Made by a program: the position numbers and the translations under genes. DNA of 64,000 nucleotides, from positions 1,054,001-1,118,000 of the forward strand of contig JABTUD010000001.1 in NCBI GenBank assembly GCA_015075555.1, written 5' to 3'. This document shows positions 17,837-26,775 of the stretch, in pieces. The stretch's first letter is position 1. Each line of letters begins with the position of its first letter. This stretch comes from Thermoflexaceae bacterium. GTDB taxonomy: Bacteria; Chloroflexota; Dehalococcoidia; Tepidiformales; Tepidiformaceae. Below the pieces are notes generated by a model. That model did no database searches, was not told the origin of the DNA, and was given only the letters and a program-made list of their open reading frames with translations.

Positions 17837-19413
17837 GTAGCTACCACCTCCTCGGGGAGGAGCGCACCCGGCACGACCCGGGCCACCTGGGTAGGAAGGG
17901 GACCGCCCGTCCCGAGGGCGGCGCGGACGGGAAGGTCGAAGCTGATTCGGCCCTCGTCCAGGCCGATGACCCGCGTGGCGAAACGCGCTGCGGCTTCCAC
18001 GTCATGCGTGGCGACTATGGCTGCATTGCCTGCTGCAGCGTGAGCGTGGAGCCGTGCGGCCAGCCAGGCTTTGGCGGCGGGGTCGGCCCCCCGCGTGGGC
18101 TCGTCAAGAAGCCAGACGCGTGGCTCGTGGGCAAGCATGGCTGCAATGGCGACCCGCTGCTGCTGCCCTGTGGAGAGGTCTCGGGGATGCTGTCCGGCAA
18201 TGCCATCGAGCCCCCAACGGGAGACAGCCGCGGCGGTACGCGGCAAACGGCGCAGCCGGAGCGTCGCCTCGACCTCCCGGCGCACGGTCTCGTGATAGAA
18301 GGCCAGCGCCGGATCCTGCGGCACCAACCCCGCGAAGGCGGTGCGTTCGGGCACGGCTGGCGGGGCGGCCAGGCCGGAGAAACGGATCTCACCTGTGGCC
18401 GGGCGCGCCAGCCCGGCGAGGGCACGGAAGAGGGTCGACTTCCCGCTGCCATTGGGCCCGACCAGGGCCACAATCTCGCCTTCCCCGAGCGAAAACGCGA
18501 CGTCGCGGAGGGCCAACAACTCGCCATAGGCGACAGACAGGCCTTCGAGGGAGAGCAGCTCATCGCCGGGGGAAGGCAGGGCCGCTGGAAGCGGACAGAC
18601 GAGGGTAGCGGGCACCCCGCTGCCACTGAGACGTTGGCGGGCTTCGTCGACGCTGAGGGGGACAGGGACCATGCCGAGGCGGTGGCCGAGGCGAGCCACC
18701 GCCGGGGAAGCATCGATGGAAGCCGCCGCTTCACGGGGCATCAGCGAAGTGACGCGGCCGGCATTCACTTGCAGTACGGTATCGGCGAGGGGCAGGAGCC
18801 GCTCCAGCCGGTGTTCTGCGCAGAAGACGGTGATGCCCTGCTCCCGGTGGAGGCGGGCAACGGTCTCGATGGTCGCATCTGCGCCGGCCGGGTCGAGCTG
18901 CGAGACCGGCTCATCGAGCAGGAGGATGCGGGGTTCGAGCGCCACCACGGAGGCGATGGCAATCCGCTGGCGTTCGCCACCCGACAGCGTTGCGAGACGG
19001 CGGAAGCGCAGGTGCTCGACGCGCATGGAGGCGAGGAGGGCATCGATGCGGCGGCGCATCGCGTCAGGGGCAACGCCCTGCTGCTCCATTCCGAAGGCGA
19101 TCTCGTCCTCCACGGTGTCGGCAATGGCCTGCGACTCGGGTTCCTGGAAGACCATCCCGGCGATCGTGGCCATGCGCCTTGACGGCGTGCGGGCGGGGTC
19201 GAGCCCGGCGACCCGGGCCATTCCCGAGAAGGTGCCACCATGGAACTGCGGCACGAGGCCGTTGAAGACGCGCAGCAGCGTCGACTTGCCGCCAGCGGAG
19301 GGTCCGGCGAGGAGAACGAAGGCACCTTCCGCAATGCTGGCAGTCACATCAAGCAGGGCGGGCGAATTGGCGCGCGGGTACGAATAGGTAATGCTGTCGA
19401 GGCGCGCGATCAT
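17833..19413 (-). CDS. ecfA: ECF transporter ATPase, two EcfA halves fused
   Basis: 526 residues from the ATG at 19413. Two complete ABC domains: Walker A GPSAGGKST and GPNGSGKST, signatures LSGGERQR and LSTGQQQR, Walker B RILLLDEP and RVWLLDEP. The fusion replaces the usual EcfA1/EcfA2 pair. The first half also has the VFQEPESQ Q-loop typical of ECF ATPases. Its start overlaps the ecfT stop by 4 nt, and its stop overlaps the DUF4430 gene start by 4 nt. Confidence 0.92.
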   Translation of the reverse strand: MIARLDSITYSYPRANSPALLDVTASIAEGAFVLLAGPSAGGKSTLLRVFNGLVPQFHGGTFSGMARVAGLDPARTPSRRMATIAGMVFQEPESQAIADTVEDEIAFGMEQQGVAPDAMRRRIDALLASMRVEHLRFRRLATLSGGERQRIAIASVVALEPRILLLDEPVSQLDPAGADATIETVARLHREQGITVFCAEHRLERLLPLADTVLQVNAGRVTSLMPREAAASIDASPAVARLGHRLGMVPVPLSVDEARQRLSGSGVPATLVCPLPAALPSPGDELLSLEGLSVAYGELLALRDVAFSLGEGEIVALVGPNGSGKSTLFRALAGLARPATGEIRFSGLAAPPAVPERTAFAGLVPQDPALAFYHETVRREVEATLRLRRLPRTAAAVSRWGLDGIAGQHPRDLSTGQQQRVAIAAMLAHEPRVWLLDEPTRGADPAAKAWLAARLHAHAAAGNAAIVATHDVEAAARFATRVIGLDEGRISFDLPVRAALGTGGPLPTQVARVVPGALLPEEVVAT

Positions 19414-20495
19414 GGCGGCGTAGCCCCGGGGGAAGAGAGCGTCTCCGGGTGTAGCGTGCCGGGCGCGGGAACAGCAGTGAGCCGGAGCGCAGGCCACGCG
19501 GTCGCGAGTGCGAGTAGCGCTCCATCGAGCGCAAACGGCGGCAGTTGCAGCCCTGCGAACGGGTTGTAGCCAAGACCAGGCCAGCCAGTGGCGCGGCTGC
19601 CGATGGCTGTGATGCCAACTACGAGGGAGAGGCCGATCGCGGCGTGGTCGAGGCCGGTGACCTGTTCACGGGAAAGGCGCGTGGTGTGGCGGCGGCTCGC
19701 GGCGGCCCGCGCCCAGGCAAACAGGGCGGCGACCCCGAGGAGGGCAGCCACCGGCGCCAGCACCCTCGCCCACTCGTAGTAGAACCAGCCCCAGGCAGCG
19801 TCCAGCAGGAGCGGAACCGAGGCGAGGCCTGCGAGCCGGGCCGGGGCTCCTGGCGGCGAGGACGCGGCGAAGCCCCGGGCTTCCATCGCCTCGGCAAGGC
19901 GCATCGCCCGTTCGAGCCCCCCGATGATCGCGGGCACGACCAGGGCAGGGAGGTCGCGCAGCCCTGCGCGGCCCCCTCGCAGGGCGCGCATTTCGCGGAT
20001 GCGGCGGAGATCCTCGATGCTGGAGGGCAGGAGGGCGAGGCCAACGGTGACCACCAGGCCGGCGTGGAAGAGCGCGGCAGGCGCCAGGCGCAGGACCCGG
20101 TGCGGGCTTACTGCCCCGTTGAAAACCGCGAAGGCGACGAGCACGCAGAAGATGGCGAGCCCGCGCACCGCCGCGGCTACCAGGCCCTCCCCGGTGACCG
20201 GGCCGCCGAGCTGCAGGCCACCGAGCCAGCCCGGGACGCGCGGCCCGGGAATGGTGAAGAGCACATGCTCACCGAATCCTCCGTTGACGGCGGCAATGGC
20301 AACCGAGAGCAGGAAGAGACCCGCGCCGAGGACGAGCATCGCCCTGAGGCTGGCGATGGCGTGGCCCGTCCTTGGCGCCATGAGGCCGACGAGGAGCACG
20401 CAGAGAAGGACGACCACCAGGTAGAGCGGGTTGGTGGTGGAAAGCGCCACGGCCATCACCATCAGGACCCAGGCCAACCAGGCGTGCGCCGGCAT
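19410..20495 (-). CDS. ecfT: ECF transporter transmembrane component EcfT
   Basis: 361 residues. The N-terminal helices and the coupling region are recognisable: RRIREMRALRGGR and AMRLAEAMEARGFA are the two Ala-Arg-Gly-type coupling motifs that dock onto the ATPases. Three or more helices follow. It links S-component toppling to ATP hydrolysis in the cytoplasmic membrane. It starts 29 nt after the toroid gene and is translationally coupled to ecfA. Confidence 0.9.
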   Translation of the reverse strand: MPAHAWLAWVLMVMAVALSTTNPLYLVVVLLCVLLVGLMAPRTGHAIASLRAMLVLGAGLFLLSVAIAAVNGGFGEHVLFTIPGPRVPGWLGGLQLGGPVTGEGLVAAAVRGLAIFCVLVAFAVFNGAVSPHRVLRLAPAALFHAGLVVTVGLALLPSSIEDLRRIREMRALRGGRAGLRDLPALVVPAIIGGLERAMRLAEAMEARGFAASSPPGAPARLAGLASVPLLLDAAWGWFYYEWARVLAPVAALLGVAALFAWARAAASRRHTTRLSREQVTGLDHAAIGLSLVVGITAIGSRATGWPGLGYNPFAGLQLPPFALDGALLALATAWPALRLTAVPAPGTLHPETLSSPGATPP

Positions 20496-20524
20496 TCAGT
20501 GCCTCTCGCACCGGGTGGAGGCGG

Positions 20525-21568
20525 TCACCGGGCTCCCCTCCGGGAGATCAACGTCACTGAGCCCACGCCCACCAGCGCCAACCCGGCGACGAGGAACAGC
20601 ACCCCCTGTGCAGCTGGCTCTGCCAGGCCGCTACCGGTGGCGGGAGGCCCGGGCGGGACAATCGCCGGGACCGGCGTGATGGGTGTGGTCGAGGTTTCGC
20701 AGAATCCGCGCCCGGCAAGAGCGGGGACGGCCTGGTTGGTGGCAAACGCGACATCGAACCCCTTGAAAGAGCCATCAGGGTTCTGCTGGCTCAGCAGGAA
20801 GGCGATCGGGGTTGCCCCAACCTTCACGTAAGCGGCCGATTCCACCTGTTCTCCTGCGGCGATGAGCCCCTGGATGGCAAAGGCAGTAGACGACGCATTC
20901 GATGCACCGCCATAGCCCCAGCCGCCATCCGCCGCCTGCGTCGCCTGGAGATAGGCGACGCCCTTCGCCACCGACGAATCACCGCGCGGAACGCCCGAGG
21001 CGACCAGCGCCTGGATGGCGATGGCAGTGGTATCGGCGTCGCTGAAGCCGCCAAAGCCCCAGCCGCCATCAGCAAGCTGCGCTTCCCGGAGGGCGCGGAT
21101 GGCGGTGCTGGGAGCGGCAACGCCGGAGCAGGCGAGCCCGATCATGGAAATGGACTGGCTGAAGTCGTCTTCAGCGAAACGGCCAGTGCCCGGCACGAAC
21201 GCGGCCTCGATCTTCGCGATGAGGTCGGCGCCCTCTATGTTGCGCGGGTCAAGGCCAAGCGCGCGGGCGCCGAGGGCGGCCTTGGCGGCAGCAGCCGGCC
21301 CGCTGGCCGAGGCGGCGTTAGCGCGCAGGTAGGTGGCGGGGGTCTTCCCGTCTGTGGCAAGGGTGTTCGGGTCGAGGCCGGCGGCGCGGATCGCGTAGAT
21401 GGCGTCCATCGTCTGGCCCAGGGGACCAAAGCCGCCATCGGGCTGCTGGGTGGTGCGGATGAACTCGACGCCGCGCAGGGCGGCAGGACGGTCGGGGTAA
21501 GCGGCCGCGGCAGCGAGAAGCGGCAGGGCAAGGGCGGCCGCCAGCAGGGCGGCGGGCAAACGGTGCAT
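20525..21568 (-). CDS. Membrane-anchored alpha/alpha-toroid protein, transcobalamin N-domain-like
   Basis: 347 residues from the ATG at 21568. A signal peptide (about 1-23) leads to six-hairpin-type repeats carrying the prenyltransferase/squalene-cyclase-like motif: QQPDGGFGPLG, QLADGGWGFGG, QAADGGWGYGG, QQNPDGSF. A Pro-rich spacer, one C-terminal transmembrane helix and SRRGAR follow. The alpha6/alpha6 toroid is also the fold of the N-terminal domain of transcobalamin and intrinsic factor. As first gene behind a cobalamin riboswitch, a surface corrinoid-binding role is more likely than an enzyme role; cyclase DxDD motifs are not seen. Confidence 0.78.
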   Translation of the reverse strand: MHRLPAALLAAALALPLLAAAAAYPDRPAALRGVEFIRTTQQPDGGFGPLGQTMDAIYAIRAAGLDPNTLATDGKTPATYLRANAASASGPAAAAKAALGARALGLDPRNIEGADLIAKIEAAFVPGTGRFAEDDFSQSISMIGLACSGVAAPSTAIRALREAQLADGGWGFGGFSDADTTAIAIQALVASGVPRGDSSVAKGVAYLQATQAADGGWGYGGASNASSTAFAIQGLIAAGEQVESAAYVKVGATPIAFLLSQQNPDGSFKGFDVAFATNQAVPALAGRGFCETSTTPITPVPAIVPPGPPATGSGLAEPAAQGVLFLVAGLALVGVGSVTLISRRGAR

Positions 21569-21621
21569 CAAATCCTCGATTCGGAACGGGCGGGGCGCGG
21601 CCCCGCCGGCGGCGACGGCTG

Positions 21622-21653
21622 AAAACGAAAGACCCGCCACTGGCGGGCGGGTC
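21622..21653 (-). terminator. Intrinsic terminator of the cobalamin riboswitch
   Basis: On the minus strand, GACCCGCC, 7-nt loop, GGCGGGTC forms a perfect 8-bp stem, followed by a T-rich tract (TTTCGTTTT). It lies between the aptamer and the toroid gene start, so B12 binding probably promotes termination. Confidence 0.85.
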
Positions 21654-21707
21654 AAGTCAGATGAGATGCCAAGGCCCGACCCCTTTCTCGCGAAGGATTT
21701 CGGTGCG

Positions 21708-21862
21708 GCGTGCGAGGGTGGGTAACCTGGCTTAGCCCGGGGCGGGCATCACAGTTGCGGGACAGCGCCGGAATCGCACCGGCTTCCCCCGGTTTGCTTC
21801 CCTCCGCAGGGCGAAGGGCCTCTACCGCGTATTCGGTTGTACCGTGGGCAAGACTGCCGGTT
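21708..21862 (-). promoter_or_regulatory. Cobalamin (B12) riboswitch aptamer
   Basis: The minus strand reads GGGAAGCCGGTGCGATTCC, then GCGCTGTCCCGCAACTGTGA, and ends with the B12-box-like AAGCCAGGTTACCC. These are the hallmark conserved blocks of the cobalamin riboswitch in the right order and spacing. The 5' boundary is approximate. With the terminator downstream it controls the toroid/ECF/DUF4430 operon. The remaining bases between the TlpA-like gene and the toroid start hold nothing else that I can see. Confidence 0.93.
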
Positions 21863-21903
21863 TCGCAACCGTGCGTCAAGAGCGGAGTTGCGCCCTGCGG
21901 GGG

Positions 21904-22614
21904 TCAATTCGCGGCGCGGTACGGGAGGCCCAGTGTGGCGAGCTGGGCTTCAAGCTCAGAGGGCGTGACGCGCCCGGTCTTCATGCCGCGAAGGATGCCA
22001 TCCCTGTCGACGAAGAAGGTGACGGGCAGGCCCGAGCCGACGCGCCACTGGTCGGCCACGGAGCCCGTGCTGTCGAGGACGGCCGGGTAGCTGGCATAGA
22101 GGACCTCCAGGATGTCGACGGCGCGCTCCCGGGATTCCTGGTAGTTCACGCCAAGGACGACGAGGTCGTCGGGGAAGGCGTCCTGCGCTTCCTGGAAGTC
22201 CGGGATCTCGGAGCGGCAGGGGCCGCACCAGCTCGCGTACCAGTTGACCACCACCGCCTTGCCGCGGTAGTCGGAAAGACGCCGGAGAGTGCTCCCATCG
22301 CGGGCATCCACGAGGGCGAAATCCGGCGCCGGCCGGCTAATCTCCGGGCGCTTCGAATCGAGCGGGCCCGTATCAGGGGCGGCTGTGGGCGCGTTGCGGA
22401 TGCCGGCTGGCGACGTTGCGGTGCCATCTTCCACGGGCGCGCCCGCGGAATCATCGCCCGCCGTGAACAGGTAGACGGTGACGGTAGCGGCGGCAAGCAG
22501 AGCCAGCCCAAGCGCGGCAAACCCGGCAAGGCGGCTGGTCTGCGAAGCGGCGGGGGCGCCGTCCAGGATGAACCCTCCGGAGCGGGCCTTGCGGGCCGGG
22601 GCTCCGCGATTCAT
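21904..22614 (-). CDS. TlpA/ResA-like membrane-anchored thioredoxin
   Basis: 236 residues. One N-terminal transmembrane helix (about 28-52) and a low-complexity spacer lead to a thioredoxin domain with WCGPC (about 130), the preceding VVNWYASWC strand and the cis-Pro loop LPVTFFVD. It is an extracytoplasmic thiol reductant or oxidant, as in cytochrome c maturation. It ends just upstream of the riboswitch and is not obviously part of that operon. Confidence 0.9.
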   Translation of the reverse strand: MNRGAPARKARSGGFILDGAPAASQTSRLAGFAALGLALLAAATVTVYLFTAGDDSAGAPVEDGTATSPAGIRNAPTAAPDTGPLDSKRPEISRPAPDFALVDARDGSTLRRLSDYRGKAVVVNWYASWCGPCRSEIPDFQEAQDAFPDDLVVLGVNYQESRERAVDILEVLYASYPAVLDSTGSVADQWRVGSGLPVTFFVDRDGILRGMKTGRVTPSELEAQLATLGLPYRAAN

Positions 22615-22673
22615 CGTAGCAGGTGAGCGCGTTCATCCTGCGTTAATGCGCCCACCGCAACGATGAGGGTGAG

Positions 22674-23387
22674 ATGACATCCGCGGCCCCCGATTCGCCG
22701 GCCAGGATCCTCGTAGTGGAAGACGAGGAGTCCCTGCTCTTCACCATCGCTCACAACCTGCGGCGCGAAGGCTACGAGGTGACAACCGCCCTGCGCGGAG
22801 ACGATGCGCTCCGGCTGGTGCGCGAAAACCGGCCGGACCTGATCGTGCTCGACGTGATGCTGCCGGGAGTGGACGGGATCCAGGTGTGCCGCCTGCTCCG
22901 GCGCGACCTCGATACGCCGATCCTCATGCTGACTGCACTCGCAGGCGAAGGCGACCGCGTCGCGGGGCTGGATTCGGGCGCGGACGATTACGTGGGGAAG
23001 CCGTTCGGCATGCGCGAGCTGAAGGCCCGGATTCGCGCGCTTCTCCGGCGCGCTGGCCGCATGGGCGAGCACCCCGCGAAGGACAACCCGACGCTGGCGG
23101 CTGGAAATATCGAACTGGATCGCAATCGCCACGAGGCGCGCCTGGGTGGGCGGCTCCTGAAGCTAAAGCCAAAGGAGTTCGAACTCCTGCTATTCTTCCT
23201 CGAACACCCCGGGAAGGTGTTCAGACGTGAGCAGATCCTTGACGCCGTCTGGGGCGAGGACTACAGCGGTGGCCTGCGCACCGTTGATGTTCACGTGCGC
23301 TGGCTCCGCCAGAAGGTTGAAGAGGACGCCGGGGCGCCGGTACGGCTCCGGACCGTGCGCGGGAGCGGCTACATCTTCGAAGGCTGA
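22674..23387 (+). CDS. OmpR/PhoB-family response regulator
   Basis: 237 residues. The receiver has VVEDEESLL, the phosphoacceptor Asp in IVLDVMLPGVDG (about 61) and Lys in YVGKPFGMREL. A C-terminal winged helix follows (LKPKEFELLLFFLEHPGKVFRREQILDAVWG, then RTVDVHVRWLRQKVE). The first gene of a two-component pair, 6 nt before the kinase gene. Confidence 0.95.
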   Translation: MTSAAPDSPARILVVEDEESLLFTIAHNLRREGYEVTTALRGDDALRLVRENRPDLIVLDVMLPGVDGIQVCRLLRRDLDTPILMLTALAGEGDRVAGLDSGADDYVGKPFGMRELKARIRALLRRAGRMGEHPAKDNPTLAAGNIELDRNRHEARLGGRLLKLKPKEFELLLFFLEHPGKVFRREQILDAVWGEDYSGGLRTVDVHVRWLRQKVEEDAGAPVRLRTVRGSGYIFEG

Positions 23388-23393
23388 TGCGCG

Positions 23394-24770
23394 ATGATCC
23401 GTGACCTCGCCTGGCGGGGAGCGGTGCTCGCGGCGACTGTGGGGGTGGCCGGTGTGGCGGTTGGGCTGGCCGTGAGGGCTGATGCGGGACCGGGGACAGT
23501 GACCCTGCTGCTTGGGCTGGCGGCGCTGGCAAGCGTGGTCGTGGGCTGGATGACGTTCCGGAACGCCGAGGCGACCATGCGCGAGATAGCGGCCGCCAGC
23601 ACCAGGCTGGCTGAGGGCGAATTGTGGGAGCGCGTGCCGGCAACTTCCGGCGCGACGGTTGAACTGGTGCGCCACTTCAACCACATGGCCAGCCGCGTGC
23701 AGGAGCTGGTGCGCACCATCGAAGCGGACCAGGCGCGGCTACAGTCCGTGTTCGACGCGGCCACCGACGCGATGATCGCGGTCTCGGCCGATACCAGTGT
23801 GCGGCTCATCAACCTGGCGGCGCTGCGTCTCATCGGAACAAGCCGGGACGAAGCCGTCGGCCGCGCGCTGATAGAGAGCGTGCGCGACTACGAGCTCGAT
23901 GCCATGGTCCGGCAGGCGGTACAGGGCGGCGAGGCGCCAGCGGCGACGGTGGTAACGTTCGGCCCGAAGCGCCTTTCCCTCAAGGCGGCCGCTGTGCCCA
24001 TCAAGGGCGGCGGCGACTGGGCGGTCCTCCTGATGCTGACTGACCTTTCGGAGGTGCAGAGGCTCGACCAGGTGAGAAGGGACTTTGTCGCCAACGTTTC
24101 GCACGAGCTGCGGACACCGGTGGCCTCGATTCGCGCGCTGGTCGAGACGATGGAGGATGGCAATGTCGAAGGGGAGGAAGCGATGGCGGCCTTCATTGTT
24201 CGCATCCGCCAGCAGGCGGAGCGAATGACCTCGCTTGTCAACGAGCTCCTGGACCTTTCGCGAATCGAATCGGGAGCGATCGAACTGCATCCCGAGCCGA
24301 TGGCCCTCGCCGAGGTCGCCCGGGAGGCGGCATCGCTCATGCGGCCCCGCCTCGACGCTCGCGGCCTGGAGGTTGCGATTGAAGGCCCGACGGGCGTGGA
24401 AGTCGAGGCCGACCGGTCCTCGGTGTTGCGCATGTTCACAAATCTGCTGGACAACGCAGCGAAGTTCGGGCCGCCCGGCTCTACGGTGCATGTGGAGGTG
24501 CGGGACGAAGGCTCGCTGGCTGCGGTGTGCGTGACCGATGAAGGGCCCGGCATCTCCGAGCAGGACCGTTCGCGCGTGTTCGAGCGGTTCTTCAAGGCAG
24601 AATCAGCGGCGGGCGCGAGCGGTTCGGGCCTGGGCCTGGCAATCGTGAAGCACCTGGTACGGGCCCATGGGGGCACCGTGGATGCGGCCAGTCAGCCGGG
24701 GGAGGGCGCGGTCTTCACGGTGCGCCTCCCGAAGCGATTCACGGGCGTGAGAAGCGGCAGGGCCGGCTGA
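23394..24770 (+). CDS. PhoR/WalK-type sensor histidine kinase
   Basis: 458 residues. Two N-terminal membrane helices (about 8-28 and 35-54) with almost no external loop are followed by a HAMP-like segment, a PAS domain (about 115-215), HisKA with FVANVSHELRTPVASI (His about 237) and HATPase_c with NLLDNAAKFG, TDEGPGI, FERFFK and GSGLGLAIVKHLV. The layout matches PhoR, but no phosphate genes are nearby, so the stimulus is unknown. Confidence 0.93.
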   Translation: MIRDLAWRGAVLAATVGVAGVAVGLAVRADAGPGTVTLLLGLAALASVVVGWMTFRNAEATMREIAAASTRLAEGELWERVPATSGATVELVRHFNHMASRVQELVRTIEADQARLQSVFDAATDAMIAVSADTSVRLINLAALRLIGTSRDEAVGRALIESVRDYELDAMVRQAVQGGEAPAATVVTFGPKRLSLKAAAVPIKGGGDWAVLLMLTDLSEVQRLDQVRRDFVANVSHELRTPVASIRALVETMEDGNVEGEEAMAAFIVRIRQQAERMTSLVNELLDLSRIESGAIELHPEPMALAEVAREAASLMRPRLDARGLEVAIEGPTGVEVEADRSSVLRMFTNLLDNAAKFGPPGSTVHVEVRDEGSLAAVCVTDEGPGISEQDRSRVFERFFKAESAAGASGSGLGLAIVKHLVRAHGGTVDAASQPGEGAVFTVRLPKRFTGVRSGRAG

Positions 24771-24868
24771 GGCTGCACGCCCACCATGTGCGGGCGTAGG
24801 ATTCACTGGTGAGTTGCGGCGCCGCGCCAGCGTAGAGCGCGCAGGCAGGCGCCATGGGAAGGATAATC

Positions 24869-25642
24869 ATGGCCTACAAGTACATCGAAACCGGGCGCGA
24901 AGGCGCGTGCATAACGATCACAATGAACCGTCCCGAAAGGCGAAACGCGCTCTCGCTGGGACACCTGCAGGAACTGCTGCAGGCCTTCCGCGAAGCGGGT
25001 GAGAGCGATGCGCTGGGCGTCATCCTTGCCGCGAACGGGCCTGTCTTCTCCGCCGGGCACGACTTCGCCGACATGGCCGGGGCGAACCTCCCCCAGATGC
25101 GCAAGCTGCTCTGGACGTGCGCGGAGGTGATGGGCACGATGCAGACGATCCCCCAGGTGGTTGTCGCACGGGTGCACGGGCTTGCGACGGCAGCGGGCTG
25201 CCAGCTGGTGGCGTCGGCCGACCTGGCGGTTGCCTCCGAGAACGCTGGCTTTGCAGCCCCGGGCGGCAAGGGGGGCTGGTTCTGCACCACGCCGATGGTG
25301 GCAATCACGCGGAGCATCGGCCGCAAGAGGGCGCTCGAAATGGTGTTCACGGGGGACACCATCGATGCGAGGACGGCCCTCGACTGGGGGCTTGTCAATG
25401 CGGTGGTTGCGCCCGAAGAGCTCGACGCGGCGACACAGGACCTGATGAAGCGGGCCACGCGCGGCAGCCCCCTTTCGAAGGCGCTGGGGAAGCAGGCGTT
25501 CTATGCCCAGGTGGATATGGACCAGCCCAAGGCGTACGCCTACGCCGTGGAGATGATGGCAAGCGCCAGCCAGACGTATGACGCGCAGGAGGGGATGGCG
25601 TCGTTCCTGGAAAAGCGGCACCCCGAGTTCCAGAACCGGTAA
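24869..25642 (+). CDS. Enoyl-CoA hydratase/isomerase family protein (ECHDC3-like)
   Basis: 257 residues. Crotonase fold: ITITMNRPERRNALS at the start, oxyanion-hole segments SAGHDFADMAG and HGLATAAGCQLVASADLAVA, then GWFCTTPMVAITRSIGRKRALEMVFTGD. The pattern resembles ECHDC3. The canonical hydratase Glu pair is not evident, so the reaction is uncertain. GGAAGG before the ATG at 24869 favours this start over the ATG five codons upstream. Confidence 0.85.
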   Translation: MAYKYIETGREGACITITMNRPERRNALSLGHLQELLQAFREAGESDALGVILAANGPVFSAGHDFADMAGANLPQMRKLLWTCAEVMGTMQTIPQVVVARVHGLATAAGCQLVASADLAVASENAGFAAPGGKGGWFCTTPMVAITRSIGRKRALEMVFTGDTIDARTALDWGLVNAVVAPEELDAATQDLMKRATRGSPLSKALGKQAFYAQVDMDQPKAYAYAVEMMASASQTYDAQEGMASFLEKRHPEFQNR

Positions 25643-25653
25643 GTGCCGGAGGC

Positions 25654-26724
25654 TCAGAACTCCCCGCGCAACCGCGAGTCTGAGGAGGAGTCGGCAATGG
25701 AAAGGGCGAGCGCAGCGACCGCCTCGACACGTTCGCCATAGCCTTCGAAGCCCTCGCCGACAGTCTCGCCCTTCAGGAAGCGGGCGTGGATCCCTTCGGC
25801 GATGCATGCGAGCTTGTAGAGCGCATGCACCTCGTAGAACTCGATGTTGCTCACATCGCGTCCGCTGCGCCGTGCGTATTCGGCGACAAGCTCGGCGCGA
25901 GTGAGGAAGCCGGGCCCCACCGTGACGTGCGTGGTAGGGGCAACCGCCACCCGCTCCGGGGGGTCATCAGGCTCGCCCCAGTACCCCAGTGTGTAGCCAA
26001 GGTCGGAGAGCGGGTCGCCGAGCGTTGCCATTTCCCAATCGAGGATGGCAACAACGCGGCCCGGGTCGTTCGCATCGAGAATCATGTTCCCCAGCCGGTA
26101 GTCGCCGTGGACGATGGTGGGGGCGGGAGACTGCGGGATGGCAGCGCGCAGGCGGCGGATGAGCTCGCGGATTGCAGGCAGGGGCCGGGTTTCGGAGCGG
26201 TCCCATTGCTCGGCCCAGCGGCGCACCTGGCGCTCCAGGTAGCCTTCGGGGCGGCCGAAGTCGCCGAGCCCGGCGGCGTTGTAATCGACGGCGTGGAGCT
26301 TCACGAGCGTATCGACCAGGGCAAGCGACATGCGGCGGCGCTCGTCTGGAGTGGTGGCAAAGCCCGGGGGCATCTCTTCGCCGACGATGAGCCCTTCGCA
26401 GAATTCCATGACATAGAAGGGCGCGCCGTTGAAGGTGGTGTCCTGGCAGAGTGCGATGGGGCGCGGAGCGGGGACGCCGGTGTCCACGAGGGCTGAAAGC
26501 ACCCTGAACTCGCGGGCCATATCGTGGGCGGTTGGGAGAACGTGGCCGAGAGGAGGACGGCGCAGCACCCAGTGCCGGTCCGTGGCGCGGACGTGATATG
26601 TGAGGTTCGATTTGCCGCCGGCAATCAGCTCGAAAGCGAGCGGAGCATCACCACCGGGAACAGATTCGGAAAAGAAACGTGAGACGCCGGCGAGATCAAT
26701 GCCGGCCGGGACGTGGTTCTCCAT
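25654..26724 (-). CDS. APH/ChoK-like phosphotransferase, ACAD10/11-N-domain type
   Basis: 356 residues. Kinase-like fold with a nucleotide-binding start (ELIAGGKSNLTYHV), the catalytic loop IVHGDYRLGNMILD (about 202-215) and the metal-binding Asp in ILDWEMATLGDPLSDLG. This subtype occurs fused to or beside acyl-CoA dehydrogenases and is thought to phosphorylate hydroxyacyl-CoA intermediates. Here it is convergent with a crotonase gene. The start chosen is the ATG at 26724; TATACT lies 10 nt upstream. Confidence 0.85.
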   Translation of the reverse strand: MENHVPAGIDLAGVSRFFSESVPGGDAPLAFELIAGGKSNLTYHVRATDRHWVLRRPPLGHVLPTAHDMAREFRVLSALVDTGVPAPRPIALCQDTTFNGAPFYVMEFCEGLIVGEEMPPGFATTPDERRRMSLALVDTLVKLHAVDYNAAGLGDFGRPEGYLERQVRRWAEQWDRSETRPLPAIRELIRRLRAAIPQSPAPTIVHGDYRLGNMILDANDPGRVVAILDWEMATLGDPLSDLGYTLGYWGEPDDPPERVAVAPTTHVTVGPGFLTRAELVAEYARRSGRDVSNIEFYEVHALYKLACIAEGIHARFLKGETVGEGFEGYGERVEAVAALALSIADSSSDSRLRGEF

Positions 26725-26775
26725 AGTGCAGCCAAGTATAGGGCACACGGGCCTGGTTCCCCGAGGTGAGAACGC

